64,000 bases of DNA from Isoetes taiwanensis (GCA_021234155.1 JAJEKV010000008.1:16592006-16656005); one strand, 5' to 3'; shown: positions 23,182-36,413, numbered from the stretch's first letter. Made by a program: numbers and translations. The notes: a model not told the origin generated them from the sequence alone.

Positions 23182-24270
23182 GGAGCTATATGCTACAATG
23201 AGAGATCACATCTATTTCATAATGCCAAACCAATAATCTATTCTCAAAATGCCACATTGCCCCCATTATGGTTTAAATTGTCCTTAATTGTGGACTGAGA
23301 CATATACTTGGCAATCTCGGAGAAGATCTTGTCACAATTTTAAGTCTAGGCCTTGATATAACAATTTGCTATAAGATTTCTTACACATTCCATAGAAATA
23401 GGAAAATGAAGCGCATATATTCGAATATTTGATTTCATACAGTAAATAAGGACAGGCTATTATAAAAGAGCAAAAAAGAAACATATTATAGACATGTATA
23501 TTTTGCTTCTATATTTTCTTTCTCCTGTTCTTCGGTCTAATTAATCTGATCAAGCAATGACCCCTTTTCAAGCAAATTCAAACAACTAGGCTTGCTCTAT
23601 TATTAGTGGAGATGATTTAAGTTTGTCTATGCCATGCTTCTAAATCGATTGGCCCTTTTGCAATTAAAGTTGGAGGCCATCACAAATGCTTATTCTAGTT
23701 TCTTTCCTCTATCAACTTGTGCTTCAATCTTGGAGGTCCGATCCACATAACCCTTTGGGGTTGTTTAACTCGGATTACATTCCTTGGTGCATCTCATAGC
23801 AAATAAGATTCTTAATTGTTGATGCTCTTGCATATTGTAATTTATTTGCAACCTTATTGGATCGCACAATATCTCACCGTGCTTAAGGTTTGGTTATGCA
23901 TAGCCTACTTCATGTTGTTTCTAAAGGCTACCCACGATACGATTTGCATCACCTCAGGTTAGATTGTGTTAATGTGGAAAAAACATTCGCCTATTTCTTG
24001 CTATATAAATCGCCTAACTAATTTCTACATTTTGCAAAATCTGGCGTATGCAAGTTTGATTAGTTGTGAGATCTGGCTGCGTAGAGGAAGCTGCAGATTC
24101 AATGGGCAATGACTAACCTGTGGAAAAATATAGAAATTTTTCCTGGATCAGCGGGGGATCATCATGCTCATCAGGCGAGTTGCAAGTACAAGATGTTGAA
24201 AAATCAGCATCCAACATTCAATAGTTTAACTGCTATAGTTTGTGGTGCCATGGCAGCAAGATAGAAAAGA
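23182..24270. repeat. 2.15-kb tandem repeat, copy C (partial)
   Basis: The third copy covers only the first half of the unit, and similarity to copies A and B ends around 24270. No gene is seen. Confidence 0.75.
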
Positions 24271-24876
24271 AAAAGGTCTGTGGATATTAAAAAAGGAAGA
24301 AGAAGGGTTGTGCAGATTCAATGAGGCATCAGGAAAAGGGCAGATACAGATGGATTAAGTGAAGAGTATTCCAACTGGATTTGATACAGAAGGTGGATCT
24401 TGGATCTTCAAATTGGTGGGTCATGACACAAAGAGGCGAAACCAAAACATTTGAAGATCGTTGTCTTATACAAGTTGATTCATTAGAAGGCATATAGAAG
24501 AATCTGCGAACATTTTGTGATTGGAGAAGCCTGACATGAAGAAGCCGCCTATGCATGAGAGGCATAATCAGGAGAATTGTGATTGGAGTTTTATCTGAAG
24601 AAGATGATCTTTTCTGAAGATATTTATTCGTGGACATGTTGATACAGTTAATTGGAGTTCGATTCAGGCAGTTTTAATTGCGGTTTTTTTTGTTGGATCA
24701 CCAAAATTACTGTAGGAGCCGATTCTGTTCAGATGGCCTTGCTGAACGGGTTTAGAGAGAGCCGAAGAGATTTTGCAGAGGCTGCCATTTATAAAAAAAA
24801 ACCATATATTGTGTACTTATAATTAGAGCCACGTATCTACTGACACATGGCCACATAAGCCATAAAGAATCATAGT
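24271..24876. other. non-coding stretch between repeat array and LTR pair
   Basis: I see no recognisable gene or repeat here. A 102-aa minus-strand frame (24329-24637) has no family resemblance or support. Confidence 0.3.
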
Positions 24877-24881
24877 CCAAC

Positions 24882-26418
24882 TGTGACGCTCCCTGAATAT
24901 ATACGGCGCTCCGGACGTATACATACAGGGACTTCCCCCTCCCATGGCAATCAGCTCACCATGAGCAGGGCCCTCCGTCTAACTCGGACCATCCATAGAA
25001 AGATGCCCGGGTGAAGGACATGGAGGTGTCATTCGGCCCACGCCTTCAATGGGACTCCTAAGTCGCGGAAGCATGAATACATGTTAGCATACAACATAAA
25101 TCATACATAAATAACCACCACGAAGGGTGGCACATCCATCCAAGTACTAACGACAAAGAAGATGCATCTAATCCTAAGGAAAGCGCCCCAAACCCCAGGT
25201 TCTACCCTGGCTCAGACTCCTGTGAGGATGGACTGACGGCTCGGTCTCAAGAGATCAGCAGACAGAGGTATAACCTGGCGTTGGCTGGCATAGAACAGTG
25301 GCTAGGGTAGTCCACTCCATCCGCCCCTCCTGTGCACCCTTTGCAGATGAGCTGAATCAAGCTATGGCGCCATTGTAGCCTTCCGGAGACGCAATCCCAA
25401 GGAATCACCCGTCGGGACTACTCCGGGTTACATCTCCCCGGTCCGATGAGGCAGGTCAGAGAAGTGTCCCTTCCCAGAGTCGCAGTGAATCCATGGGTGA
25501 ACTAGAGGACACGTTGTCCGACAACCCCGCGATCCGCACCCGACCTACTCCCCCTAACTTTATCTTCAAAATATGGGATGATCACACCACTGCACCTGTG
25601 GAGTGTCAGACCCATACCCGCCCTCACGCACTATTAGGCCTAGTTCAATCAAGGAGTCCCCTCAGAGCCTTTTATGCTCAGCAAAGAGACCCCACCCCAC
25701 ACTTCATCACTACGCCCCTTATCCGGTGCTTCAATGATGCCATAGATTCCATGCACGGTGGGATCTTGTACACAAAGCCGCATCTAATGGGAATAATACA
25801 GGCTCTATCTAGGAGCATACTACAATACATGGGCTCGAGGTCTCTACCCCCGTAATCCCCCCATCTCCTGAGTGCTAACTAAGCAAAGAACTACTAAACC
25901 ATCAACCAAAGCACATACAGACTAGAGATAAGAATACTCACCATATCAATCAAGGGTTAACCTAACAGTAAAACCACGAGAGAAAAACAGAGAGAGAACA
26001 CACCACGTAGAGGCGCGTGCTATAGATCAACAAAGTAAATCCATCGACTAACAGCCAAATCGGGTCTTGGGCTGCTCCATCTCGACTAGTCAAGGGTGCC
26101 CGGGCTGCTGCTTCTCCACCACCTCCAACCGCTTCTAATTGAATTGGGGCCCAAAGCCCTAATTTGGGTGTTCCAATTGGAAACCCCCGCCTTGCCCAAT
26201 CGATTTGGGCGGTGGCATGTCATTAATTAACTAATTAAACTAATTAGGTTAATTAAGACTAAAATAATTTTAATTAGGTTTTATTAATTTAGCATAGCTA
26301 AATTAATCCCTTTAGGTCAACCCCTAGGTTAACATACCCCATGGTGGCAAGATGCCTACTACGTGGACGCGGTCGTTATATTTATACATATATCGTGATA
26401 AATACGTGGAACGTCACA
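24882..26418 (+). repeat. LTR 1 of a directly joined LTR pair
   Basis: This 1537-bp sequence starts TGTGACGCTCC and ends CGTCACA, an inverted terminal motif (TGTGACG...CGTCACA) typical of LTRs. It is preceded by CCAAC (24877-24881), which recurs after LTR 2. It contains no convincing coding sequence. Strand is arbitrary because no internal region is present. Confidence 0.75.
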
Positions 26419-27950
26419 TTTGACGCTCCCCGAATATATACGCGCTCGGGACGATACATACAGGGACTTCCCCCCCATGGCAATCAGCTCACCATGAGCG
26501 GGGCCCTCCGCCTACTTTCGGACCATCCATAGAAAGATGCCGGGTGAAGGACACGGAGGTGTCATTCGCCCACGCCTTCAATGGGACTCTAAGTCATGAA
26601 GCGTGAATACATGTTAGCATACAACATAAATCATACATAAATAACCACCACGAAGGGTGGCACATCCATCCAAGTACTAACGACAAAGAAGATGCATCTA
26701 ATCTATGGAAAACGCCCCAAACCCCGGGTTCTACCCCCGCTCGGACTCGGGTGGAGGATGGGTGATAGCTCGGTCTCAAGAGATCAGCAGATTTAGGTAT
26801 AACCTAGCGTTGGCTGGCATAGAACATTGGCTGGGGTAGTCCACTCCCATCGCCCCTCCCCGCGGCCCCTTTGCGGATGAGTCGAATCAAGCTATGGTGC
26901 CATTGTAGCCTTCCTGAGACGCAATCCCAAGGAATCACCGTCGGGACTACTAGGGTTACATCTCCCGGTCCGATGAGGCAGGTCAGAGAAGTGTCCCTTC
27001 CCAGAGTCGCAGTGAATCCATGGGTGAACTAGAGGACACGTGCCGCATCAGCGACCCCCGCATCCGTACCCGACCTACTCCCCTAACTTTATCTTCAAAG
27101 TACAGGATGATCACACCACTGTACCCAGGGAGTGTCAGACCCATACCCGCCCTCGCGGACCGACTATTAGGCCTAGCTCACTGAAGGAGTCCCCGTAGCC
27201 TTTTATGCTCAGGCGAGACCCCACCCCACACTTCATCACTACGGCCCCTTATCTGGTGCTTCAATGATGCCATAGATTCCACAGCTCGGTGGGATCTTGT
27301 ACACAGGCCGCATCTAATGGGAATAATACAGGGCTCTATCTAGGAGCATACTACAATACATGGGCTCAGAGGTCTCTACCCCCCGTAATCCCCATCTTCG
27401 GAGTGCTAACTAAGCAAAGAACTACTAAACCATCAACCAAAGCACATATAGAGACTAGAGATAAGAATACTCACTATATCAATCAAGGGTTAACCTAATG
27501 TAAAACCACGAGAAAAAAATGAGAGAGAACACACCCGTAGAGGCGATGTGCTATAGATCAACAAAGTAACCCTTGACTAACCCGTCAAATCGGTCTTGGG
27601 CTGCTCCATCTCGACTAGTTGAAGGGTGCACGTTCACGCTTCTCCTCCTCCATCTCCAACTGCTTCTAATTCGAATTGGGGCCCAAAAGCCCTAATTTGA
27701 GTGTCCCAATTGGAAACCCTGCCTTGCCCAATCGATTTGGGCCAGGTGGCATTTCATTAATTAACTAATTAAACTAATTAGGTTAATTAAGACTAAAATA
27801 CCCTTAATTAGGTTTTACTAATTTAGCATAGCTAAATTAATCCCTTTTAGGTCAACCCCCTAGGTTAACATATCCCATGGTGGCGTATGCCTACTACGTG
27901 ACGTGTCAGTATATTTATACGTATACCATATAAATACGTGGAACATCACA
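26419..27950 (+). repeat. LTR 2 of a directly joined LTR pair
   Basis: This 1532-bp copy of 24882-26418 has ends TTTGACGCTCC...CATCACA. It abuts LTR 1 with no bases between, no primer-binding site and no polypurine tract. The 5-bp duplication CCAAC follows at 27951-27955. Many differences from LTR 1 are at CAG/CTG sites: CTCAGACTCCTG near 25213, for example, reads CTCGGACTCGGG near 26743. Confidence 0.75.
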
Positions 27951-27955
27951 CCAAC

Positions 27956-29890
27956 TATTTTAAGAAAACCAATACCGAAGACTCGAATATTGGTGTGCAC
28001 TCCCCATGGTTTATGAAAAGATCTATCAATATAGCTCAGCTTTAAACCTTTAGAACCATGGTCCATCAGTAGCCAACATGCCTAAGCCTGTGTACTACTC
28101 ACATGCATGAATAAGTAAACCCATAAGAGTTATAGTACAAATATTTAAAAAAAAAAGGACACTTTTTTTTCAATTTTTTTTAATTCCTTTCTCGACTAGC
28201 TGGTCGAGAAAGGCAACTCAAATCTAAGAAAGTCGAAAATAAATAATTTTTAAATATCATATCTTATTATTATACCTTTGTTCAATGGAGATCAAAATGC
28301 AATAGTGTGGCGAAAACTATAGGATAAAATATCCTATTTGTTTTCTAATGGACACCATATCTTATGTATCCTATTTTCTATGTATATGCATGTCAATGGT
28401 TACGCCATTGCTTTTTCAAAAAATGGGACACCATATCCTATGTATTTTCTAATGGACACCATATCTTTTGTATTTTCTATTACCTATATGGACCGTATCT
28501 TTCTATGTGTATAAAAGAATAGATCTTCCCCCTTTTTTTTTTTTCAAATGAGGTTTTTTTAATCTACTAATGTTTATCCCGCTTTTTCCTGCCCATGCTT
28601 GAAGTTTGAAATTTGGTACATACCTTTTGGGACTGTTCTTTTCTGGCATGCTTCCATAGCTTTGGTGCGTTGTCAAAGCTCTTTCATGGAACAACAGATC
28701 GATCAACTTGTAGAATCTGGCAGTAGATTCGTCTTCTACACCCAAGACTAAGCCGAATGTCCTAAGCAATTGCCATAACCCTGTTCTTGAAGCCCTAAGA
28801 GGTCGCCCATATTCCCGTTCTTGAATTCGTAAACGATCGCCATAGCCCCCTGTTCTTAAGCCCCCTGTTTGCCAGATCTACAAGAAAAAGGAACACCGAA
28901 TTGAGGAATCAAGCCGGAGCCGCTACATACTGAAGCCCTAAGGTACAAGGCGAAGCAGGGGCCCTTCATGAGTTGCTATGATCCTAGGGAGCTCGTCGGA
29001 TTCATCCTTCCGGCAACAAGGATGCTCACAAACTTTTTATGCCAAGCTTACCTGTATATAAGCATATGTGGCGGACTCATCCCAAGTGGTCGACATTTAC
29101 TGGACTTGCAAATGGTTCTTTCCTCAAAACAAAGGTTCCTCGCTTCAAAAAGGTTAGGTCTGCCGCTTTAGATTTTAGGGTTATTGCTTCAAATGGTCGA
29201 CTTTTGCAATAGGGCATAGACTATACGCCATCGTGATCCTTGCTTTCACATTGTGCTTTGAAAGCCTTGGTCTTCTTGAGTTTTTAACGGAAGAAGCAAA
29301 ATCGTAATAGCAAGAGTCTTCTTTGATCGGATCCGGGTTTAACAACTCGGGTCCAACTCCATTTCGGAAAAATGTAAGAGGTTGTGCGCCATTTTCAAAA
29401 TGATCTAGCTTCAAATGATCTAGATTCCTTCGGCCAAGGCATTACCCCCTATCAAATATTCACCAAACAAGCTAATCTCGGCGAGCTCGCCGCCTTGGAG
29501 GCTCTTGTCAACATTTTGTTTTCCTGATTTGGGAGAATCAACCTGGATGTATTCATTTTTTGCTAAAATCGAGCTGGGATGGCGATTGGAAAATCCATCG
29601 GTTATCGAATTATAGATCGCATTCTTCATGCAGGATGTTAAAAGCAATCTCGGACCCTATCGGTTAAAGGGGTCAAACCCCCTTTCTAGCCGATTTAATC
29701 CCTTCTTCCCCTTTCTCGCCGGTTTAACCCCTTTTTTTTCAACCAATGGGTCCAGAAACCCTTATTCTCGACTAGTCGAAAAAGGTTTGTGATAGAATAT
29801 TGATTAAATTAATTTATATTTAATTAAGTTAATAATTAATTAATTTTCTTTTTTTTTTTAAATATTAATCATCTCAGAAGCATGGTAATA
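27956..29890. other. AT-rich intergenic stretch, no gene recognised
   Basis: Short frames here have no family resemblance. Visible structure includes imperfect repeats of a GGACACCATATCNTATGTAT motif (about 28345-28500), a perfect 11-bp hairpin (28186-28213), repeats of a CCCTGTTCTTGAAGCCC-like motif (28775-28870) and repeated CCCCTTTCTCGCCGG-like blocks (29660-29740). Confidence 0.4.
28186..28213. repeat. perfect hairpin
   Basis: The arms CCTTTCTCGAC and GTCGAGAAAGG have an 11-bp perfect stem and a 6-nt loop. A related CTCGACTAGTCGA core occurs near 29764. No terminator role is implied in a plant genome. Confidence 0.6.
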
Positions 29891-29894
29891 TTGC

Positions 29895-30140
29895 TTGCTT
29901 CCTTGCATTCTCGACTTCCCTTTTAACTCTTGTGGCTCCACCCTTCCCTCGCTCCCCGCTCTTCCCCTTGCCCCCAACTTCTTTTCCCCTTCCCCAACTT
30001 CCCCTTTTTGCCCTTCCCCTCCTCATGTGCCCCCTTTTCCCCTTTCTTTGCTCCTCCCATCCCCTTTCCCTCCCCTCTCTAGCACTTTCCCAACTTGAAA
30101 ATTATGTTTGAAAATTCTTGAGAACTTTCCCCCATGGTCC
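29895..30140. repeat. polypyrimidine (C/T-rich) low-complexity tract
   Basis: About 200 bp are almost entirely C and T on the plus strand (CCCCTTCCCC-type runs), next to the 3' end of the minus-strand LINE. A 67-aa frame within it is only low-complexity translation. Confidence 0.7.
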
Positions 30141-30149
30141 GAGCGGGAT

Positions 30150-31019
30150 CTACCATTGTAATGCCTCTAACTGAATACAACTGGCAGCGTCAATCGCAAA
30201 CAGCGGGCGGACCTGCTCCCAAGCTCGCAGGAGCCCCTTCAGAAAAGGAGAGGCGTGAACATATGGCCTGATATCCGCGAATAATGCCCACGGAAGCCAA
30301 GCAGGCACGGAGGGCTCGTGAAAAACTATGGAATGAGACAGCGACTGATGAAGCAAGACCATGCCTGGGGAGTCGAGCACATTCTCGAGAATCGCAAAGA
30401 CGAACTTAGACAAAAGGACCTTGCTATGAAGTGAGAGGTCCAAGAAGCCAAGTCCACCCGCAGCTTTGGGGCGCACACATTTCCACCAGGCCACCTTAAC
30501 AACCGCCCCTTCTTCATTGCCTCCCCATACAAAGTTACGAACTATAGAGGAGATTTCCCGAACCTTGCTTTCTGGCGTGAGGATAATAGATGCCATATAA
30601 ACATGAGTTGAGGATAAACGGATTCGGGCCATCGCAGGAGTGACCGGGGACGGCCATGGACAGTTTCCCCCCCTTCCACCAATTAAGGTGCCAACACAGT
30701 CCCACCAGAATGTCCTCCCACACACCTGCTGCCGAGATGTCGATACCAAATGGGATACCCAAAAGCCTAGAGCATGTGCCCTGCGGCTGCGTCCGCCAAG
30801 AAAATTGGGACACAACCACGGGGGTCTGCTGCCGGCCATAATGCCGAGCACTTCGTCCAATTCATGAGGCACCGAGGCTAGGGAGAATCGCGCCCAACAG
30901 CTCTTCTTCGGCAATGTGATTCCTCTCATCAGCTGTAGGAAGAGAAAAGAGTCACAAAGATATCGCGACTTCCACCTGCGGCGACCGATACGTCGCCATC
31001 CTCGACCCCTCCATAACAC
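30150..31019 (-). pseudogene. LINE ORF2 fragment, reverse transcriptase C-terminal region
   Basis: A 289-aa open piece. It contains STHVYMASIILTPESKVREI, VRNFVWGGNEEGAVVKVAWW and RPKAAGGLGFLDLSLHSK, the conserved region after the catalytic palm in plant LINE reverse transcriptases. The catalytic part would lie upstream (31019-31570), where only short frames remain: QADQ/YQDLLQAEALDYRLNTG and ISLIPKVKEP at 31366-31563, and the GCGVRQGCPLVPFLFT segment at about 31080-31150. The segment before residue 130 is in a degraded frame. It shares a family with the LINE at 19589-21250. Confidence 0.8.
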
Positions 31020-32950
31020 CTCCGGGCCTCGCCGAGGTCAACAACCGCGTAGAGGGCCTCTCGCGAACGATGGTAAATAGGAAGGGCACCAAAGGGCATC
31101 CCTGGCGAACTCCACACCCCACACTAAAGATCGGCGATGATTCGCCATGACGCGTTAAACGTGAGCTACGCCATAAAGCTCTCACCACACCCAAAGGCTA
31201 ACATCATCCTCTTCAAAAAATCCCAATGAACACTATCATAGGCCTTTGCGAAGTCCAGCTTCAAGTACACGATCTGCTGACTTGTTCTGCGACGCCAATG
31301 GAATGCCCTCGAATGCCGCTATATTGTTAAGAATCACCGTCCGAATGAAGCCGACCAAGATGGCACTAATAGCCTCGCCGGGACAACTTGCCTAAGTGAG
31401 AGGGCCTTCGCGATGATCTTGTATACGCCATAGTAGCAAGGATGGGCGCCAATCGTGAGATGACAGATGGCTCTTTCACCTTCGGTATTAACGAGATGCA
31501 GCCAGTGTTGAGTCTATAATCCAGAGCCTCTGCTTGAAGCAGATCTTGATAGGTCTGCAACACTCAATCCCCACCCAATCCCAATATTCTTGGAAGAACT
31601 CCACCGAATGCCGCCCGGTGAGAGGCACTTATGCGAGAGGCCAAGGCGCTGCAAGCCTCCCTTAAGCTCCTGCTTTTTTGTGGCCGCAACGTCGCCGCTT
31701 GTCCGCCGACACCTTGCATGACACTTTATTGAGCACGATCTCCTCCATCATGTCCGTGTAGGGATATCTCTTTTCCCCAAAAACCGAGAGAAATGCCGAA
31801 AAGTAGCATGTTTAATATCTTTAGGTGAATGCAGAGTACGACCATGGGGCAAATGCCGTAGATGACATTGAGGCCCCATACTCTCCGCCGCCGTCCCCTA
31901 CCCCGCAGGTGATCCCCCGCCACTTTTGCCCCAGCAGCCCTTTTAGATTCGTCCACGCAATGTGGCGCAACATCTCATTCTCCCAAGACCCCATCGACGG
32001 GTTGTGACCTCGAGGGTTTCCAACCCTCGACACAATGCCTAACGCCTCCGCTCTTGCCGTGCTCCCGAGCTCCCCCCCACGACTTGGCCGACGCCTTGAT
32101 CTCTGCCGGGGCCTTGACCATTCGACATCGAAGTTATCCCGAAGGTAATGGAACCAAATCTGCCGGGCATCCCTAAGAGAAGTCGATCCTTTAGGTAAGT
32201 TTATATCTAACTTGAACAACATCAGGCTCCTTTTGGACCGCACTCGATCCACGGGAGATCCGAGGAAAATGATCGAGAGAATCGATTGAATGAGAATGTT
32301 CTTCCGCTTTGGGAGCGCCGAGTGCGATCTTTGCTCGCCATACTCAGGCCTCGGTCCACCGATTACACCAAGTAAATGTAGAGTGCCATTTGTCTTTGCC
32401 AAATGCAAGGAGTCCAACAACATCACCCATTGTCGCCGCTCAAAACCTATACCACTTTGGCTCCTACGCCACACCTATCATGAATAGTCTGACCATGGTG
32501 AAATCGCCCAGCAGCACGCCAAAGCCACACCAAAGCCCCAAGGATGTGACCTTTGTACCTCGGCTTCCAACGCCCTGCTTATTTGCTCTCGGCAAGACTA
32601 TTGTGGGTGTAGACATTCACAATCCCCCACGTGGCGCGGTCCCTCCGCTTACTTGATAATGACCTTTTGCCCCAATGGAATTGGCCAGGGTAAGAGTCAC
32701 CTGCACATGCATCTTCAATGCAATGGCCGTCCTGCCTTTAGAGGCCCCGGAGGTGGCAAGCAGCTAGCCGGCAGTATTGCGCCCAAACATGTCCAGCTAA
32801 AGGTGCGAGCATCTCCTGTGACACTTATGTTCCCTCAAGGCACAAAGATCAGGGTCCAACTTGCAAGCGATAGCGCCACTCGCAGTTCTTTACAGAGTGA
32901 TGAGCGCACCCCCCGAACGTTCCAACTCAAAATCTTCTTATCCATAACTA
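31020..32950 (-). pseudogene. LINE ORF2, reverse transcriptase palm and endonuclease, degraded
   Basis: This continues the minus-strand LINE toward its 5' end. Recognisable pieces are GCGVRQGCPLVPFLFTIV (near 31090-31150), INTGCISLIPKVKEPSV-type sequence (31440-31520) and an endonuclease tail related to the plus-strand fragment at 57788-57985 (GFERRQWVMLLDSLHL at 32430-32380 against GFERQQWLRLLHDCNL). Frames are broken every 100-200 bp, and the sequence is unusually rich in CG for a decayed element. Confidence 0.65.
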
Positions 32951-34460
32951 CTATTGAGAAGAAGGATTCTTATGATGCTTCTTCTTTAAGCCTCCGCCTT
33001 GCTGGTGAAGTGGGGCCCTCGATCCGGAGTCATACGAACAAGAGCGCCGGGTTATCCGTGAGGGCGACCTCGGCCTCCCAAATCCCACGTCCACCAAGAG
33101 CCGCGTGCGAGCCACCTTATCAAGATCCATCCCTCCAAGAGGCTTAGGTGGATACTCGTCGGGAGTCCAGACGGCTGCACCGGTGATCATCGGTGAGCCC
33201 AGAGCCCTGTAGGGACTCCACACGCTTCCTCGCCCCACCTCGGAAGCCAGATGTGGGAAGCAACCGGGCCACCATTCAATGGGGACACCGCGTTGGGTCC
33301 ATCGCCGCCCCCATTGGAACAACGGATTGTCACATTATTCGATGAGACCGAATGGCCTACCCAATGACCCAACCGCTTCTAGGTCCTAGCTGGGAGGCGC
33401 CCCTCCTCCAGGCGGCAGCTTGGGGCCGGAGCATGTGTCGGCCCCGCCAGAACCTCCCGCCTTGCCTCGTGGGGCCCAGCGCTTGAAACGGGCCTTACTC
33501 ACAGGCTTAACCCAAGACTGGAGGCGAGGGAACATTCTACGGATCTCGCCCCATTTAATGGCTGAGGGGAAACCGAAAGTACCAATCCCACCGCCCTAAC
33601 AACACCGAGGGGGCAATGGGCTATCCGCCCGGGTAAAGCCACACAAATCTTGCGTCAGAACTATGGAATAAGCAATATGCCCGCCAAGCCCATTAGCAAT
33701 CGCGATCATGAACTCTCGCAAAAGCATATTTGCAGGAAGATCCATCACCTGAAACCAACAAGGAATCTTCAAGGTTGACAGGATCGATAAGCACTCACCC
33801 TGTGGGTGTAATTTGGTAAATCAAGTGATTTCCCCACATGAGGTCAACCCCTCTCGCCACTATCCTCTCCACCACCGCAGGCGCGTCGAACATGAGGAGG
33901 AAGAAATTATTCCCTCAGAACTTTTACAGATCGAACTACGAGATCTTCAGGCCGCTTAAAGTGAGCTTGCTGACCACCCAGCCGAGCTCTCACGGGTGTC
34001 CGGCCTCAAAGATAGTACACCAAACCTGGCAAGCGAGACTAGATTGGAAATAGACTTGAGGTGTTGGCGGTGATCAACGCGTCGACTATATTAATAGGGG
34101 GACGGTGGGGTCGACGCTAACTCTCCGTTATCTTTGATTCGTAGAAAGGCCAAAGCCTCCTCCCATTCGGCAAGTGTCGGCCGGTGCCAATCTGCCGAAT
34201 CCACTCGAGAACCAGCGGGCGTGAGAGAGCACGCTCATCGTATCATTTGTTCGCCATGCAGGCCCTGCTGCATTGACTCCTTGCCCTTCTACAGCCCGCG
34301 TGCGACCCGATGACTTATCTATATGTTGCGGCACACCACCACATCCCCCGCCCGGAGGCAGACTGCTCACCGATGGTGCCACTGCAAAGGGGTCCTCTGG
34401 CAAAGTAGAAGTTGTGCCACCTATCGCCTGCCGCCGGAGTTCGATCTCCAATGGCTGCAT
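32951..34460 (-). pseudogene. LINE 5' part, ORF1-like (DUF4283-type) remnants
   Basis: On the minus strand around 33830-33960 a piece reads like the gag-like DUF4283 module of plant LINE ORF1 (FFLLMFDAPAVVERIVARG). Frames are too broken to define a product. The 5' boundary is uncertain and lies somewhere near 34460-34600. Confidence 0.45.
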
Positions 34461-34599
34461 CTTTGCAGGATTTCAAGCTCCGCATCCCCTGAAGCTTATG
34501 CCCCCTCCATGCTACTTGCAAATTGAAGCTCCACTTCCCCTGAAGCTTGTGGTCCCTCCTTGCTACCTGCCCCGGTTTCAATGGAAAACTTTTTTTTCT

Positions 34600-36413
34600 G
34601 TAAGAGTTCCATTGTCTGCATGAGTTCCAAACGTCAGAATGTGACCCATTTTAATAAAATGCGACTTCAATGTTATTTCGATTGCTATTCATTGCCAGGT
34701 AATAGCTGGGCAGGACTATTCAAGTATTGTTCAGCTGAAAGTTGCAGGTAGATTTCTCTAGTCTTCCACAAAATTTTGAGAATACAAGACTAAGAAAGAA
34801 CTTTTATCTTGGAATTCTAGACTACCACCTGATCCTAAAATGTTATGCCTCAAGTTCCCATGAACTAAACATCTTGAGGTCCTTTCAAGAAGGTAAGACA
34901 GTTCAAGGTAAGAGAATAGTTGCAACTTGCAACATCCAGCATGTAACATAAGCCCTTGTTGCCACTATTCAGGAGAAATAGCTAAATGTAATTGCTATGA
35001 ATGCTTCATGACAACTCCTTGTAGTCCATATGGTGACCATATATGTAAGCCTTAACTAAGAGGCTTCTTGAACATAGGCACCTTTCAGTCAAGAAAATCT
35101 CATTAACAACCAGAACTATGGAGTAAGAAGGAAGAGTCTCATTATCACCTATTTCTTACCCATATCCATAGGGAGAATAACCGTATATAGACGTAAAGGC
35201 CTCCGAGGTGGATATCTAAAATAAGAATTGAACCCATGTCCATGGAATTGCTTCATTCCTGGAACATTGGTTCGCTTGGCGCAGACCTTAAAGTAAAGCA
35301 ATTGCATATTAACATGGAAAAATATATGTTGATACAAGGAACAGTGCCGCAGTCGATCGCCTTTAATGGTCACAAAGCTTTGAACTCAGCTTCTTCTGTA
35401 GCACTGAGATTGACAGTGCTCTTGTTTTCGTAATCATATACTATGAAACAACTTGCAGTCTATAATGTTATCTGTTCTAGCACAACAGTGAATTCAAGTT
35501 GATGTTTAAAGTATGAAGTCAATAATGTGAGTTGTAATTGTTCTACAGCCCATCACTGCACAGAGCATCCTCTGAATTAGCACTTGTAAACATAGAACAA
35601 AAATACAGTAGGTTATTCAACAACCAAACTTCTATGGAAATAGACATGCTATTAGATATATGACTAATCTAATAGAGTTATATGATCCAGTTCTATCTCC
35701 ACCTCTTCCTATGTCAAGGCTTTTACTGCTTAACTTTTGTTAGAAAACAAAGCACGAGCAGCATCAAGTTTAGAGCAATCATTACACCAGCATATTTTGG
35801 CGGCACAGATTTGGTGACCATCATTATAAACATCCTAGCTGAGGCTTTTCTTTTGAAACAATGGACAACAATAGGATGAACAATGTTTTTCTATAGACTA
35901 GTGCACTATTACAATTTATCCAATAGGGATGCAGCATAAGGAAAACAGGGCCATGTGAAAGAACAATTTCTGTCAGCATGTAGACTTCAACAATATTCTA
36001 TGCATTTACCATCAGAATCATGTGTAGTCCTACTATATAGTGGACAAGGTATATTGCTTGTGAGCAACTGGAAGTAGATCGGAAGGGCATTGCATGCATG
36101 ATCTATCGAACTGTATAGTGCCCATGAAGTATACTGATGCTAGCTTGTATTGGATATCAATATGTGAGGAGCAACAAAGACCATTGACCAGTGGTTTTAT
36201 GTCCAAAAGATGTATCTCTTAAAACATGCATGCATAACTAGCAAGTACAAAGCTTATCATAACCGAAATTAGAATTTTACATTGTAGTAATGTTAGACAG
36301 ATGCTTAGTCCTTAAGATGCTTTCCAAGCTCAACAGGTATGGAGATTGAGAAGAAATAATCCGCAACGTTCTATTGAATATCCACAAATTTCATAACGTT
36401 CTAGGCATGCCAG
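34600..36413. other. non-coding stretch upstream of the lectin domain
   Basis: No gene is recognised. It could be promoter or intron sequence of the lectin gene. No signal-peptide exon was identified. Confidence 0.35.

Noticed and set aside
24329-24637. 102-aa minus-strand frame
   Set aside because: No motif, no homologous copy and no supporting context.
25493-25855. 120-aa plus-strand frame in LTR 1
   Set aside because: It lies inside an LTR, is broken in LTR 2 and shows no domain.
28186-28213. Hairpin as a transcription terminator
   Set aside because: Bacterial-type terminators are not expected in a plant nuclear genome and no gene ends there.
30056-30160. Polypyrimidine tract as a coding exon (proline/serine-rich frame)
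   Set aside because: It is low-complexity C/T sequence; the translation carries no signal.
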